DNA from: BTUB01 sp963836585
GTDB taxonomy: Bacteria > Babelota > Babeliae > Babelales > Vermiphilaceae
Assembly (NCBI GenBank): GCA_963836585.1
Contig: CAWIJV010000003.1
Location: 526,927 to 590,926 of the forward strand
Length of the DNA: 64,000 nt
Direction: 5' to 3'
Part shown: piece by piece, positions 53,345 through 62,636 of the stretch
Position numbering within the stretch: position 1 is the stretch's first letter
Layout: every line of letters begins with the position of its first letter
Position numbers and translations under genes: made by a program
Notes under the pieces: generated by a model
The model's database searches: none
Told to the model about the DNA's origin: nothing
What the model saw: the letters and a program-made list of their open reading frames with translations, nothing else

Positions 53345-54262
53345 ATGAAATCTATGAAGAAAGCAATTCTTTTAACCTGCATTGCCGGATCGATAGGATC
53401 ATCGGCTCAGGCGGGAAAATGGTCCGATTTTCAAAATTCATGTTCAATGGGTATGACTAGGGCAACTACTACGGTGGGTGGCTGGTATACCGATCTTAAA
53501 AATACTATGGCAGTTGCCAGCAACGCGCTTGCGCGTGCCGGTAATGGTGTTGCTAAAGGTGCTACGTTTACCGTAAAGCATCCGGTATTGGTAGGCGGAA
53601 CGGCCTTAGCAGTAACCGCAGCATATTTGACTCACTGCAGAAGCAGTATGGCAATGTGGCAGGCATGGATTAATAATGCTAAAAAAGTTACCCGTTATAT
53701 GGATAATGCTGATGGCATGCCCGCTAAGAAAATGATGTATTGGCATATTAATATTCCAAATTTTTCTACTGCCGCAGATATTATCGCACGAAAAGAAAAA
53801 ATATATGATGATCTAAAATCTGAGAAAGGCCATAGCGACTCGGATCATTTATTTATTGAAAGGATGACCAGCATTCTCGATAAAGAGAAATCTGATTTGG
53901 TAAATTATTTGGATGCTCTTAAGCAATGTTTAGGTGAATGTCATCTGGTTCCTTCATTAAGGTCGGCTGAATATTTACAAAATAATAGCGGTGCAATACA
54001 GCTTATTAAAAGTTATATCAATCGTAGCAAAGAAAATGGGACATTTCTTGATGTGCCGCGCCAAAACGCTCTGGCTCTTGATCGCCAGATAAAAAATTTA
54101 GCGGCGCGTTCATACGTGAATCCATTTAAGATGATTCGCCGATGGGCATTGCCGTGTGAAGGCGCAGCGATTGATCAATACTGGAAAGTTTATCAATTAC
54201 TGCAACGTCTTGAAGCATTTCAAGAGTGTTTAAATAATAAACAAAAAGAACTGAATAAATAG
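53345..54262 (+). CDS. Exported helical protein, function unknown
   Basis: 305 residues. Signal peptide (AILLTCIAGSIGSSAQAG), then one likely membrane helix (HPVLVGGTALAVTAAYLTH) and a long helical, charged region without recognisable domain. GGAGG lies ten bases upstream of the start. It is followed after 30 bases by another signal-plus-helix protein of the same layout, so the two may be functionally linked. Confidence 0.6.
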   Translation: MKSMKKAILLTCIAGSIGSSAQAGKWSDFQNSCSMGMTRATTTVGGWYTDLKNTMAVASNALARAGNGVAKGATFTVKHPVLVGGTALAVTAAYLTHCRSSMAMWQAWINNAKKVTRYMDNADGMPAKKMMYWHINIPNFSTAADIIARKEKIYDDLKSEKGHSDSDHLFIERMTSILDKEKSDLVNYLDALKQCLGECHLVPSLRSAEYLQNNSGAIQLIKSYINRSKENGTFLDVPRQNALALDRQIKNLAARSYVNPFKMIRRWALPCEGAAIDQYWKVYQLLQRLEAFQECLNNKQKELNK

Positions 54263-54292
54263 TAAATCACCTTTAAATGGAAGGAATAAGCT

Positions 54293-54640
54293 ATGTTTAA
54301 AAAATCGATCTTAACTCTTTTATTGGCAACCGTTGTTACTCAGCCTATTATGGCAGTGCAAATTGACACGGCTGCCTTAACCGCCTGTTTGGGTGCCCTG
54401 AATGAGACCAAAAACCTTGATGCGATTAGCAAATGTATTGAGAAGTGCGCTACGAGCAGCCCACTGGTTAAAGCAGTGGAAAGAACAGTAGATCTGGTGA
54501 CCAACCCCGTTTATGTAGCGGGCGCATTGGCATTGGGCGCCGCGCTCTTTTATCTATTGATATGGCCGAATGTGGGCATTCATGCTTCGCTTACCTTTGA
54601 CAAAAACAGCCGCGCAGACAATCAAGGGCATCGCCGATAA
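54293..54640 (+). CDS. Small exported or membrane protein, function unknown
   Basis: 115 residues: signal peptide (ILTLLLATVVTQPIMAV), a middle part with four cysteines spaced over about 40 residues (ALTACLGALNE, ISKCIEKCATS), and a membrane helix (YVAGALALGAALFYLLIWP). The N-P-V-Y-V-A-G motif before the helix echoes the K-H-P-V-L-V-G-G of the preceding gene. Ends before an intrinsic terminator. Confidence 0.6.
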   Translation: MFKKSILTLLLATVVTQPIMAVQIDTAALTACLGALNETKNLDAISKCIEKCATSSPLVKAVERTVDLVTNPVYVAGALALGAALFYLLIWPNVGIHASLTFDKNSRADNQGHRR

Positions 54641-54666
54641 ATCGAATATATTTTAAATTTGATGAT

Positions 54667-54702
54667 AAAATGAGTATCCTAACAAAAGGGTACTCATTTT
54701 TT
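54667..54702 (+). terminator. Intrinsic terminator
   Basis: AAAATGAGTA pairs with TACTCATTTT around TCCT-AACAAA-AGGG, followed by a T run. It ends the two-gene exported unit before psd. Confidence 0.85.
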
Positions 54703-54722
54703 TTGTGCGGGGGACGATTATC

Positions 54723-55346
54723 ATGTTTGCATTTATCACTACCAATTTACTATGGACCGAAAGTTTGTGGATTGTGCCGGCGCTTGCAGCGATTGGCATC
54801 GTGGGCTGGTTTATTGCCCGCCCGATCAGCTATGCAGCGCTCATTGCTTTTCTATTCTGCTTCTATTTTTTTCGCAATCCTGACCGAATCTGCCCCGAGG
54901 CGCTGGTTGATGAGATGATTATCGTTTGCCCGGCTGATGGGAAAATCGTGGATATCAAAGATAAAAAAATTTCTATTTTCATGTCACCGTTTAATGTGCA
55001 TGTAAACTGGACGCCCATTGCCGGAACAATTGAAGCAATTCACTATGTGCCGGGCACTTTTACCATGGCATTCTTGCCCAAAAGCTCAGAGCTCAATGAG
55101 CACAATGATCTGATTATTCGGCATAAAAATGGCCAAACGGTGCTGGTGCGCCAAATTGCCGGCACGATGGCGCGCCGCATTGTCTGCTGGGCTCATGAAG
55201 GAGAATCGGTAGCTGCCGGTGCCAAATTTGGGATGATTAAATTTAGCTCGCGCGTGGATCTTGTGCTGCCTGAATCGGCGCAGATTGGGGTGGCTATAGG
55301 GCAATCGGTGTATGGTGGAAAAACCGTGATAGGGAGACTCGCATGA
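54723..55346 (+). CDS. psd: Phosphatidylserine decarboxylase (short type)
   Basis: 207 residues from ATG 54723 (GGGGGA upstream). It makes phosphatidylethanolamine from phosphatidylserine. The short bacterial type is shown by FFRNPDR, VCPADGKIVDI, SPFNVHVNWTPIAGTI, HEGESVAAGAKFGMIKF and the processing site, here F-S-S-R-V-D where F-G-S-R-V-D is usual. The second Ser is the expected pyruvoyl precursor; the Gly-to-Ser change next to it is odd. Two N-terminal membrane helices. Its end overlaps pssA (ATGA). Confidence 0.92.
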   Translation: MFAFITTNLLWTESLWIVPALAAIGIVGWFIARPISYAALIAFLFCFYFFRNPDRICPEALVDEMIIVCPADGKIVDIKDKKISIFMSPFNVHVNWTPIAGTIEAIHYVPGTFTMAFLPKSSELNEHNDLIIRHKNGQTVLVRQIAGTMARRIVCWAHEGESVAAGAKFGMIKFSSRVDLVLPESAQIGVAIGQSVYGGKTVIGRLA

Positions 55347-56107
55347 AAGTGATATCATTTAAAAAATTACAAAATTCCGGCAAAAAAAATCTGTTTATCA
55401 TTCCCTTTTTTTTCACCTTCGGGAATGCATTATGCGGATTTTTATCAGTGATCAATACCTTGGAAGAAGATTATTTTTTTGCGGCGCTTTTTATTTTACT
55501 GGCAGCCTTTATGGATCTGTGTGACGGCAGATTGGCTCGTTGGTTTGGATCAACCAGCGTGCTGGGCATGGAGTTGGATTCACTCTGTGATGCAATATCA
55601 TTTTGCTTCGCGCCGGCGATACTATTATATAGTTGGTCACTCTATCAGATGGGCACCTTTGGCATGATTGTGCTGGGCCTCTATTTGTGCGCAGGGCTCT
55701 TTCGTTTGGCACGCTTTAATATTATTGCCAGTGTGCAAACTAACTGGTTTGTGGGATTGCCCACCACGATCGCGGCATTCTTTTTTGCTAATGTGGTGCT
55801 CTATGAGCAGTGGTTGGCGCATTCATATTTTTCATGGCTCCTGCGCCCCGAGCGGATTGCGTTTATGGTGAGCATTATTGCGCTGCTCATGATCTCATCA
55901 ATTAAATTTTCCTCATTAAAGATGGTGAAGATGAGAGTTTCCACCACGCTCTTGGCGGTCGTCGCCTGTATCTTTGCGCTGTGGACATTATCTAAAGGCT
56001 ATCCACTATTTTTGGGCCTTTCGGCCGGCTATATCATCATCAACTTTCTGCTGAGCTTATTCAAAGAGATCACCCGCTCCTGGTGGGCACGATCCGACTC
56101 TTTATGA
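55343..56107 (+). CDS. pssA: CDP-diacylglycerol-serine O-phosphatidyltransferase
   Basis: 254 residues with about seven membrane helices. The CDP-alcohol phosphotransferase motif D-G-x2-A-R-x8-G-x3-D-x3-D is complete in DGRLARWFGSTSVLGMELDS followed by LCD. The product is the substrate of Psd, encoded upstream with a four-base overlap, so the pair forms a compact phosphatidylethanolamine operon. The 3' end overlaps the convergent 56102 gene by six bases. Confidence 0.93.
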   Translation: MKVISFKKLQNSGKKNLFIIPFFFTFGNALCGFLSVINTLEEDYFFAALFILLAAFMDLCDGRLARWFGSTSVLGMELDSLCDAISFCFAPAILLYSWSLYQMGTFGMIVLGLYLCAGLFRLARFNIIASVQTNWFVGLPTTIAAFFFANVVLYEQWLAHSYFSWLLRPERIAFMVSIIALLMISSIKFSSLKMVKMRVSTTLLAVVACIFALWTLSKGYPLFLGLSAGYIIINFLLSLFKEITRSWWARSDSL

Positions 56108-57247
56108 TTGCTGAGGCTCTCGTTGCATTTGACTGCCGTATTTATCATGCAGCTCTTTGAGTTTTTGTTCGATAAATGGTTTTGATTCCGGTGGAACATT
56201 AGCTTTTAACCAATTGAGCCATTGATTTGTCGTATCAATGTTTTTTTGTAAGCTCTTATTTTCGTCGTAGATTTCAAACATAAATTCTACCGGTTTATCT
56301 CTCATGACCTGAATAAACACTTTGGTAGCAAAATCTTGCAAGAGAGATCTCTGAATATTGGTCAAAGTTGCAAGATATGAGGGAGTATTTAAACCGTAGG
56401 CTAAAAATGATCGCAAAAGCAGTGCATGCTTATGGCCCGCCCTATGAGCTTTACCGAGCAACTTAAAAGCTACGCTTATACCGCTAAGAGGCCCGTGAAT
56501 ACTGAACCATATTTTTGCTTTTTCATACATTGCTTCAGGTGAAGTTTCTTTTAAAATCCTTGATTCATAGTGTGCTGCCAGCGCGTTCTGATGTACATTT
56601 TTGTAATGCTGTGCCAGCTCATTCCACAGCGCTATTTTTTGCTCAGTAGAATGCGGAGCATATGCAGCAGAAACGGTTTTCAAAAAAGTTTGATTTTTTT
56701 TCTCTTTGATAAGTTCATAATCAGTGCCCAGATACTCAAATGAATTGCCCTGAGAGATAAAGACATAGTAATAGATTTCACCGCTGATAGGAGCGCGCAG
56801 GGGTGTTTTAAGATTGTATCTGCTCACCGCATCGGGATTTGCCGGAAAATGATTGTTGCCAAACAATGAGCGCTGAATGTTAGAGAACTCGTAATATTCA
56901 ACGCGGCTTTTGCCTTCGGCTCGGGTGGGTACGCGCGCTAAAATAAAATCTCGATTATTCTGTTCAGTAACTGTCATCAGCTCACTCAGGGGAGCAGACG
57001 CGATAATATCTTCCACCGTCTTCACATCAATTGGCTCATCGATAGTTTTCGCCGTTCCGGGAATGGGCACCTTTAGAGTAATAATTGATGATTTTGCTTC
57101 TTGCCGCGCCTGTTTGGCTGCCGGCTCTACTTCTACCGGTAGAATTTCTTCTTCAGGGTTCGGACGCTTTTGAGCTGCTGCCGGTGGCTTTTCCATGGCG
57201 ATGGTTGCAAATGCGAACCATGTTAAGAGCACTACTATTTTTTTCAT
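56102..57247 (-). CDS. Exported protein with Sel1-like region
   Basis: 381 residues from ATG 57247 (AAAGGAG upstream). Short signal (IVVLLTWFAFATIA) with the M-E junction, then a Pro/Glu-rich linker, an unrecognised beta-containing domain (PISGEIYYYVFISQGNSFEY) and a helical part with Sel1/TPR-like character (AMYEKAKIWFSIHGPLSG, AFKLLGKAHRAGHKHALLL). Such repeats bind proteins. Function unknown; may belong to the host-directed repertoire together with the ankyrin gene just upstream. Confidence 0.6.
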   Translation of the reverse strand: MKKIVVLLTWFAFATIAMEKPPAAAQKRPNPEEEILPVEVEPAAKQARQEAKSSIITLKVPIPGTAKTIDEPIDVKTVEDIIASAPLSELMTVTEQNNRDFILARVPTRAEGKSRVEYYEFSNIQRSLFGNNHFPANPDAVSRYNLKTPLRAPISGEIYYYVFISQGNSFEYLGTDYELIKEKKNQTFLKTVSAAYAPHSTEQKIALWNELAQHYKNVHQNALAAHYESRILKETSPEAMYEKAKIWFSIHGPLSGISVAFKLLGKAHRAGHKHALLLRSFLAYGLNTPSYLATLTNIQRSLLQDFATKVFIQVMRDKPVEFMFEIYDENKSLQKNIDTTNQWLNWLKANVPPESKPFIEQKLKELHDKYGSQMQREPQQS

Positions 57248-57281
57248 TTTTTCTCCTTTGTACATTATGTTCGGGACCTTT

Positions 57282-58775
57282 TTAAGGAGTTGGTATCAGC
57301 TCAGCAGAACCATTTGATCTTACGGTTAACGTATATCGTTGATTAGTAAGAGTAATATTTTTTTGTGTGCCATTTGCTTGAGTAAGCAGAGCATTGTGTC
57401 CTTGTATCTCTATGAATATATCACTGCCGGCTGCTTCATGCTCGATAATGATAGGTACTTGCTCAAGCGCTTGAACGCCTTGCCATAATTGGCCGGATGC
57501 AATCTGCTGAGTGCCGGAGATCAAATGTGCAATGAGGATTCCCGGCGTGTCATTTTTGATAGTAACAAGCTGCGGAGCTGAGAGCATCGCTTTTGGCGCC
57601 GCCGCAGGGGCCGGTTTTGTGATTGGCATGAGTTTTTGTGGTGCGCTTGGCATTGTTAGAGTAAGTGCAGCATCACGGATAATCGTTGTTGCCGTATCCA
57701 GGGCATCGCTTTTCACCTCATCTTTTAATTTTGCCAACATGCTCATGGCTATGCGAAGCATAGCATATTGAGCATCACGGCCCGTTTCTTTTTGCACTTT
57801 TTGTAATGTCCAGATGATCATATCAGGAAGAGTAGCGAGTCTTGCTGGCTGCGCTTGATTGCGCACAGAATTAATAAGCGTGATTGCTTGGGGAATGTCT
57901 TTTTCTGAATAACGAATGGAGCGTGCAGAAATGGGCAGACCTAATGCTGCGAGTAGCTCCTGGCGATCTTTGTCTCCCACTAGAAATATGGCGTTAATAT
58001 AATAGTCGAGCGTTTTGCCTGCTTCATCTGGCATATTGGCGTGTGCTTTATACTGCCGTAAAAGTGCTACAACTTTTTTTAACTGCGCAATTGATAGCTT
58101 GTTTTCCTCTTTTTTCTTTAATTCAGCGATGGCAGCTGGGAGTTCTTTTTCTAATTCAGCGGCATTGGTGAAACTCTTATTTTCTATATCCAGATGAATG
58201 ATGCCTTCTTTGGCGGCGCGTACTGCTTCAGCGAGTGGCGTCCTGCCCTTTTTCTTTTTAGGAGGAACGAGAGCATCAACAGCATTAATATCAGTTTGCG
58301 CGCCTGATGCCAGAAGATAGTCAAGAAGAGCAAGATCTCCTATGCGTGCTGCATAGTGTAGCACGGTAAATCCATCTTTATCCCTGGCGTGAATATCAGC
58401 CCCTTTGCTTACCAGTAGTTGAATGATGTTCAGATACTGAGCGGGATTTTTGTAGCTGTTAATAATAGCCCACAACAGTGGTGTTAATTCTTTGCTGTCT
58501 TTTATATTGGCATTGGCCTTCTGGTCAAGTAGAAAACGAACCGCCTCAAGATGCCCATTGCTTACTGCCAGGCCCAAAGGACTATATCCTTGTGTGTTGA
58601 GTATGTTAGGAGATCCCAGTTGAGCTATCTGCTTGCGCATATTTTCTATGTGGCCTACTGCCGCAGCACCGGCCAGCAGATCTGCAGTTGATTTGGTTGG
58701 TCTTTGCATGGCCGGTATGAGTGTGCTGATGAGCATGCAACTTATGAGAATAAATTTTTGTTTTGAAAATACCAT
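57282..58775 (-). CDS. Exported ankyrin-repeat protein with long C-terminal region
   Basis: 497 residues. Signal peptide (FILISCMLISTLIPA) with M-Q junction, then four ankyrin repeats in residues about 55-180 (GYSPLGLAVSNGHLEAVRFL, LTPLLWAIINSYKNPAQYLN, FTVLHYAARIGDLALLDYLL, RTPLAEAVRAAKEG). The C-terminal 300 residues are helical, then an Ala/Pro-rich linker and a beta-rich end domain (IIIEHEAAGSDIFIEIQGHN). The latter is unrecognised. Probably secreted and protein binding. Confidence 0.8.
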   Translation of the reverse strand: MVFSKQKFILISCMLISTLIPAMQRPTKSTADLLAGAAAVGHIENMRKQIAQLGSPNILNTQGYSPLGLAVSNGHLEAVRFLLDQKANANIKDSKELTPLLWAIINSYKNPAQYLNIIQLLVSKGADIHARDKDGFTVLHYAARIGDLALLDYLLASGAQTDINAVDALVPPKKKKGRTPLAEAVRAAKEGIIHLDIENKSFTNAAELEKELPAAIAELKKKEENKLSIAQLKKVVALLRQYKAHANMPDEAGKTLDYYINAIFLVGDKDRQELLAALGLPISARSIRYSEKDIPQAITLINSVRNQAQPARLATLPDMIIWTLQKVQKETGRDAQYAMLRIAMSMLAKLKDEVKSDALDTATTIIRDAALTLTMPSAPQKLMPITKPAPAAAPKAMLSAPQLVTIKNDTPGILIAHLISGTQQIASGQLWQGVQALEQVPIIIEHEAAGSDIFIEIQGHNALLTQANGTQKNITLTNQRYTLTVRSNGSAELIPTP

Positions 58776-58880
58776 GGTTTCTCCTTATTAGTCCTAAATT
58801 AGATGATTCTAGGATGCACTTTCTGGGCAAATGAAATCAATGGTTGACTATAAAATAGCGTAAACATGGTTTGCGCTATT

Positions 58881-60128
58881 TTAGTAACTACTATGATCCC
58901 ACACGGAAGATAGTTTCAATATCTTAAATCGCGTGATCTCTTCGACTTCTTCGCGTGCCTTATTGAGCCGCATCAACGGCGTTTGATGATGATAAGCGTG
59001 GATCAGCTCTTGATAGGTGGTGATTCCTTTAAAAATATCTTGCAGCGGTATCTCATGGACTATGCCATAGTCGCTCGGGTAGCCGCGTGCCTCGATGATC
59101 GTGTTGTTTGCTATATCAGCAATAATCATCACATGGCCCGGGATCCAGATCAGGTCGCCGGATTGAATATGATGATCAACGCCTAATGATTTTAAATAGT
59201 GCGCGAGTGTATAGGTATTTTTAAAAAAGTAGGGAATGCCGCACATTTGGGCCGCGCGAGAAATTAATCCGGTGCAATCAAAACCGCTCAGTGGTTTTTG
59301 CGGGCATTCTGGGCGCTCAAAGATGGTGATATCTTTTCCATTAACCAGTTTTTTTTGTTTTTCCACAAATGGATGATTGCAGCAGTGAGTAAAGCTGCAG
59401 CCGCCCCACACGTAAGGGATTGGCCCATGATGGCAGTGGGCCCATTGGCGCAAGAGGGTGATAAAACATTCGATCGCCTCCTCATGGCTTTTGGGCGCGA
59501 TGAGCATTGCATGATCGCGGGGAATCAAGGATGTTTTGAAGCTTGTTGTTTTTGCGTCAAAAATAAAAACAGCATAGGCGCTGGCCGGCGATGGCCTGCT
59601 GGTATCAAGCACACAGCGGGTGCCTGCTGAGAGCGTTTGCTCGGTGACCGGATCATGATGGGGCTTTGTTAAAACGATGGTGTTACTCGCGGTGGCAATC
59701 GCATGGGTTTGTTTATATGACGGTGAAGCGGGAATCTGTGCTAACGTGCCATTTTTTACGGTTATTTTTTTGAGTGTGATCAGATTTTTTTTGAGCGTCC
59801 AATACATTGCCTGTGGACGATGATGCTGATGGGTGATAAAAAAGAGCTGAGGAATAATAATGCATACTTCATCCTCATCTTGACTGATAATTTCCACCAA
59901 CTCATGCAATAATAATTGATGGATGCGCGGAGTTCCTTGCGTGGGCGATGTTTTTCCACCGGCCAAACCGATGCGTGCATACGATTCTTTAACCGTTTTT
60001 GCCAATCCAAAGCTTTGAATTGGCGCGCCGACCAAATCTGCTACCGGCACTATGATTATGGCCGGGTCGCCGGCCATAAGTTGGCCCATCTTAAGGGCAA
60101 AAAATAGAGAGATGAGTGAGTGTTTCAT
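58881..60128 (-). CDS. Secreted NlpC/P60-type cysteine peptidase
   Basis: 415 residues. Signal peptide at the start (LISLFFALKMGQLMAG). Residues about 25-220 appear to form SH3-like domains. The NlpC/P60 domain from about 235 has YVWGG, the catalytic Cys in GFDCTGLISRAA, the His in IPGHVMIIAD and the polar residue near IEARGY. These enzymes usually cut peptidoglycan stem peptides. A His/Cys-rich insert (CSFTHCCNHPF) between YVWGG and the Cys is unusual. Divergent from the C39-like gene. Confidence 0.88.
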   Translation of the reverse strand: MKHSLISLFFALKMGQLMAGDPAIIIVPVADLVGAPIQSFGLAKTVKESYARIGLAGGKTSPTQGTPRIHQLLLHELVEIISQDEDEVCIIIPQLFFITHQHHRPQAMYWTLKKNLITLKKITVKNGTLAQIPASPSYKQTHAIATASNTIVLTKPHHDPVTEQTLSAGTRCVLDTSRPSPASAYAVFIFDAKTTSFKTSLIPRDHAMLIAPKSHEEAIECFITLLRQWAHCHHGPIPYVWGGCSFTHCCNHPFVEKQKKLVNGKDITIFERPECPQKPLSGFDCTGLISRAAQMCGIPYFFKNTYTLAHYLKSLGVDHHIQSGDLIWIPGHVMIIADIANNTIIEARGYPSDYGIVHEIPLQDIFKGITTYQELIHAYHHQTPLMRLNKAREEVEEITRFKILKLSSVWDHSSY

Positions 60129-60274
60129 TCTTTTCCTTACATTTACACTAAGTATGAAGAAATTTTCGGCGGAAAAATAGGATAATATCTTCTTTCAACC
60201 AGAAACCATTGAGAATTTTTTGGGTCTAATAGTACTATATTAGTAAATAACGGGTGGGGCTTAAGGGGAGTATC

Positions 60275-61333
60275 ATGAAGCAATATGTGCCTATACTGCT
60301 AGGTTTTTTGAGTTTGGCCGGCGCTCACGTGAGTGCTGCTAAGGCCAAACCAAATGCCAAAAAAAAGCTGCCGGCCTGGAGCTCATTCCACAGAAAAGTA
60401 TTTACTGAGCAAGAGCAGGGCGAAAATAATGCTAAAAACCAGCTTGCTTTTGCCAAGACCGATTTGGCTCATTTTAATCAGCTGGTATTTAGTTGGAATG
60501 CATTGCGGCCTGCGCATGGCCATTTTGTTTTCTACGCACGCGTGAGGAATGCGCAATCACATGCCTGGAGTAAGTGGCATCGCATGGCGCTGTGGGGTGC
60601 GCACAAGCAAGAATCTTTTCAAAGCGATTCTGACGGCATATCAAGCTATCATCATGTGCGGCTGGAAACCAAGCCGTTTTTGGCCGATGCATTTACGATC
60701 AAAATTGAACCGAAGGTAGGAGCATCATTAAATACTGTAAAAGCATTCGCGGTGAATCTTTCTAACTCTCATCTTTTTAAATCGGAAAAAGAAGCAGCAC
60801 TTGGCGGGCTTGCTTCAGTATGCATTGATGGGGTGCCGCAATATTGCCAATTTGAGCTTGATCATCCGCGCAATGATGGCCTATGCTCACCCACATCCTG
60901 CGCAATGCTCACCGCTTATTTACTCTCAAAAGATATTGATCCGATAGATTTTGCCGAAAAATCTCATGATCGCGGGCTGGATAAATATGGCAGCTGGCCG
61001 TTTAATATGGCGCATGCTTTTGAGTGTGCCGAAGGAAAAATACTATTTTCTGTCAAACGGATGAACACCTTTAAAGAGCTGCACCATCAGATTGCCAAAG
61101 GGATTCCGGTGGTGGTGAGTGTGCGCGGGCAGCTGCAGGGTGCACCGCGGCCCTATCATAATGGCCATCTTATGGTGGTAGTTGGGTATGATGCAAAAAC
61201 AAAAGAGGTGGTGTGCCATGATCCGGCCGTAAGTGAGTCACGGTTGGCGCGCAAAAAGTATCATCTTAAAAGTTTCTTGCAAGCATGGGAGCGTTCCCAT
61301 AGACTTGCTTATTGTGCCGATCCGATTGCCTGA
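60275..61333 (+). CDS. Secreted C39-like cysteine peptidase
   Basis: 352 residues from ATG 60275 (GGGGAG upstream). Signal peptide (ILLGFLSLAGAHVSA). The N-terminal half is a beta-rich domain (FNQLVFSWNALRPAHGHFVF, FYARVRNAQSHAWSKWHRMA). The C-terminal half is a Peptidase_C39_2 fold: QFELDHPRNDGLCSPTSCAM (Cys about residue 213), PVVVSVRGQL, HNGHLMVVVGYD (His) and CHDPAV (Asp). The triad is complete. It precedes the amidase by 11 bases and may belong to a cell-wall or secreted hydrolase operon. Confidence 0.85.
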   Translation: MKQYVPILLGFLSLAGAHVSAAKAKPNAKKKLPAWSSFHRKVFTEQEQGENNAKNQLAFAKTDLAHFNQLVFSWNALRPAHGHFVFYARVRNAQSHAWSKWHRMALWGAHKQESFQSDSDGISSYHHVRLETKPFLADAFTIKIEPKVGASLNTVKAFAVNLSNSHLFKSEKEAALGGLASVCIDGVPQYCQFELDHPRNDGLCSPTSCAMLTAYLLSKDIDPIDFAEKSHDRGLDKYGSWPFNMAHAFECAEGKILFSVKRMNTFKELHHQIAKGIPVVVSVRGQLQGAPRPYHNGHLMVVVGYDAKTKEVVCHDPAVSESRLARKKYHLKSFLQAWERSHRLAYCADPIA

Positions 61334-61344
61334 AGGAGTTTTCT

Positions 61345-62630
61345 GTGAACAAGTTATTTATTAAGCCTTGCCCGAATGGTTCAACAGGCTCACCACGAAC
61401 GGGCTTAAATGGTATCGTTCCCGCTCGCCCTGACCCTTCGGCAAGCTCAGGAGGAACGGCCAGCCCGGCGCCGAAGCTCGTAAGAGCGAAGCTGGCTGAA
61501 GGGTGCGAGTGGAGAAAGTTTAGATACTCATTAATTTTAGTTCTAGCATGGTGTGCCAATCTTCAGGCTAATGAATTACAAAAAGTATATCATCATATCC
61601 TTACGCCTGATCATACAGAGCTTGCAAAAATTGTTTTCTATTTTTCTCATGAGCCGGCTATTCGTGATACTCAAATGGCTGTTGCAGATCACAGATGCGA
61701 TATATCTATTTTTTCCCGGGTGTTTCGGTTGATAGTGCCGCGCATGAAATGATTTCCTCACTTAATCATGCAAAGCATGCGGATTATGCCATTGCGCTCC
61801 AAGAAGTGAAAAAACCGGGCAAGGGGCTCGAGCTTTCTATTACTGTTGATCCGCGCAAAGTTATGGTAAAATATGATTTTTTTGACGCGATCACCAAAGC
61901 AAAAGGGGTGGAGTTTCATCTGTATAATCAGGCACTTCTCGACCGGTTGCAGCGCAAAGATGCACGGGTGTTGCAAGTGGCACAGGCACCCAAAAAAACG
62001 ATCATCATCGATTGTGGCCATGGCGGGCATGATACGGGCACGATCGGCTGCTTTTCTCTCGCTGAAAAAAATATTACTTTAGCGGTCGGCAAACAGTTGG
62101 AGCAGGAATTAAAAAAACAGGGATTCACCGTCTGCATGACGCGCTCAACCGATTCTTTTGTTGCGCTTGACGAGCGCACGCGCATTGCCAACACCAAAGA
62201 TAATGCGATTCTTATTTCGCTGCACGCTAATAATTCGCCTCATTCTACTACCAGAGGCTTAGAAACATTTTGCCTTGATGAGCATCTGTTTAAAAAAACA
62301 CAGATGCAATTGGCGACTGCCATCGATGTGATCATTAATGATGTTGCCACGCAACAACATGCGGCCAGCAAAAAATTGGCCGGCATCGTGCACGAATCGC
62401 TTCTTTCTAATCTTAAGATACATGGCTATGAAATTCCTGATCGCAAGGTGAAGCATGCGGCTACTCAAGTATTAATGGGCATTAAATGGCCGGGCATTTT
62501 GATCGAAATCGATTTTTTATCCAATGAAAAAGCGGCCGCGCTTTTAAATTCCGGCCCGTATCAACAGGTGGTAGCACAAGGAATTTGCAAGGGGATATCT
62601 AAATATCTTCTCCAAAATCCTGCATTCTGA
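61345..62630 (+). CDS. N-acetylmuramoyl-L-alanine amidase (repeat insert, one frameshift)
   Basis: An exported amidase_3 that removes peptide stems from peptidoglycan. It starts at GTG 61345 (GAAGGAG upstream) with MNKLFIK; about 45 residues encoded by palindromic repeats follow, then the signal peptide (RYSLILVLAWCANLQA). An AMIN-like domain comes next and breaks at 61711-61717, where adding one T to the six-T run restores the frame into YFFPG/VSVDSAAHE. The catalytic domain is intact: IIIDCGHGGHDTG, the Glu in SLAEKNITLAVG, ISLHANNSP and the final ILIEIDFLSNE. The repeat would push the signal peptide 50 residues inward, which may impair export, unless translation starts later at a non-standard codon. 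Confidence 0.82.
61377..61497. repeat. Family A and B palindromic repeats inside the amidase gene
   Basis: Family A words GGTTCAACAGGCTCACCACG and CGCCCTGA with CTCAGGAGGAACGG (61379-61459) form inverted arms. CCAGC (61460-61464) and GCTGG (61491-61495) enclose GCTC-GTAA-GAGC of family B. No stop codon occurs in the frame used by the amidase. Confidence 0.75.
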
Positions 62631-62636
62631 TAGATT

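Noticed and set aside
61312..61344. Amidase start at ATG 61312
   Set aside because: It lies inside the end of the C39-like gene and has no ribosome site, whereas GTG 61345 follows GAAGGAG.
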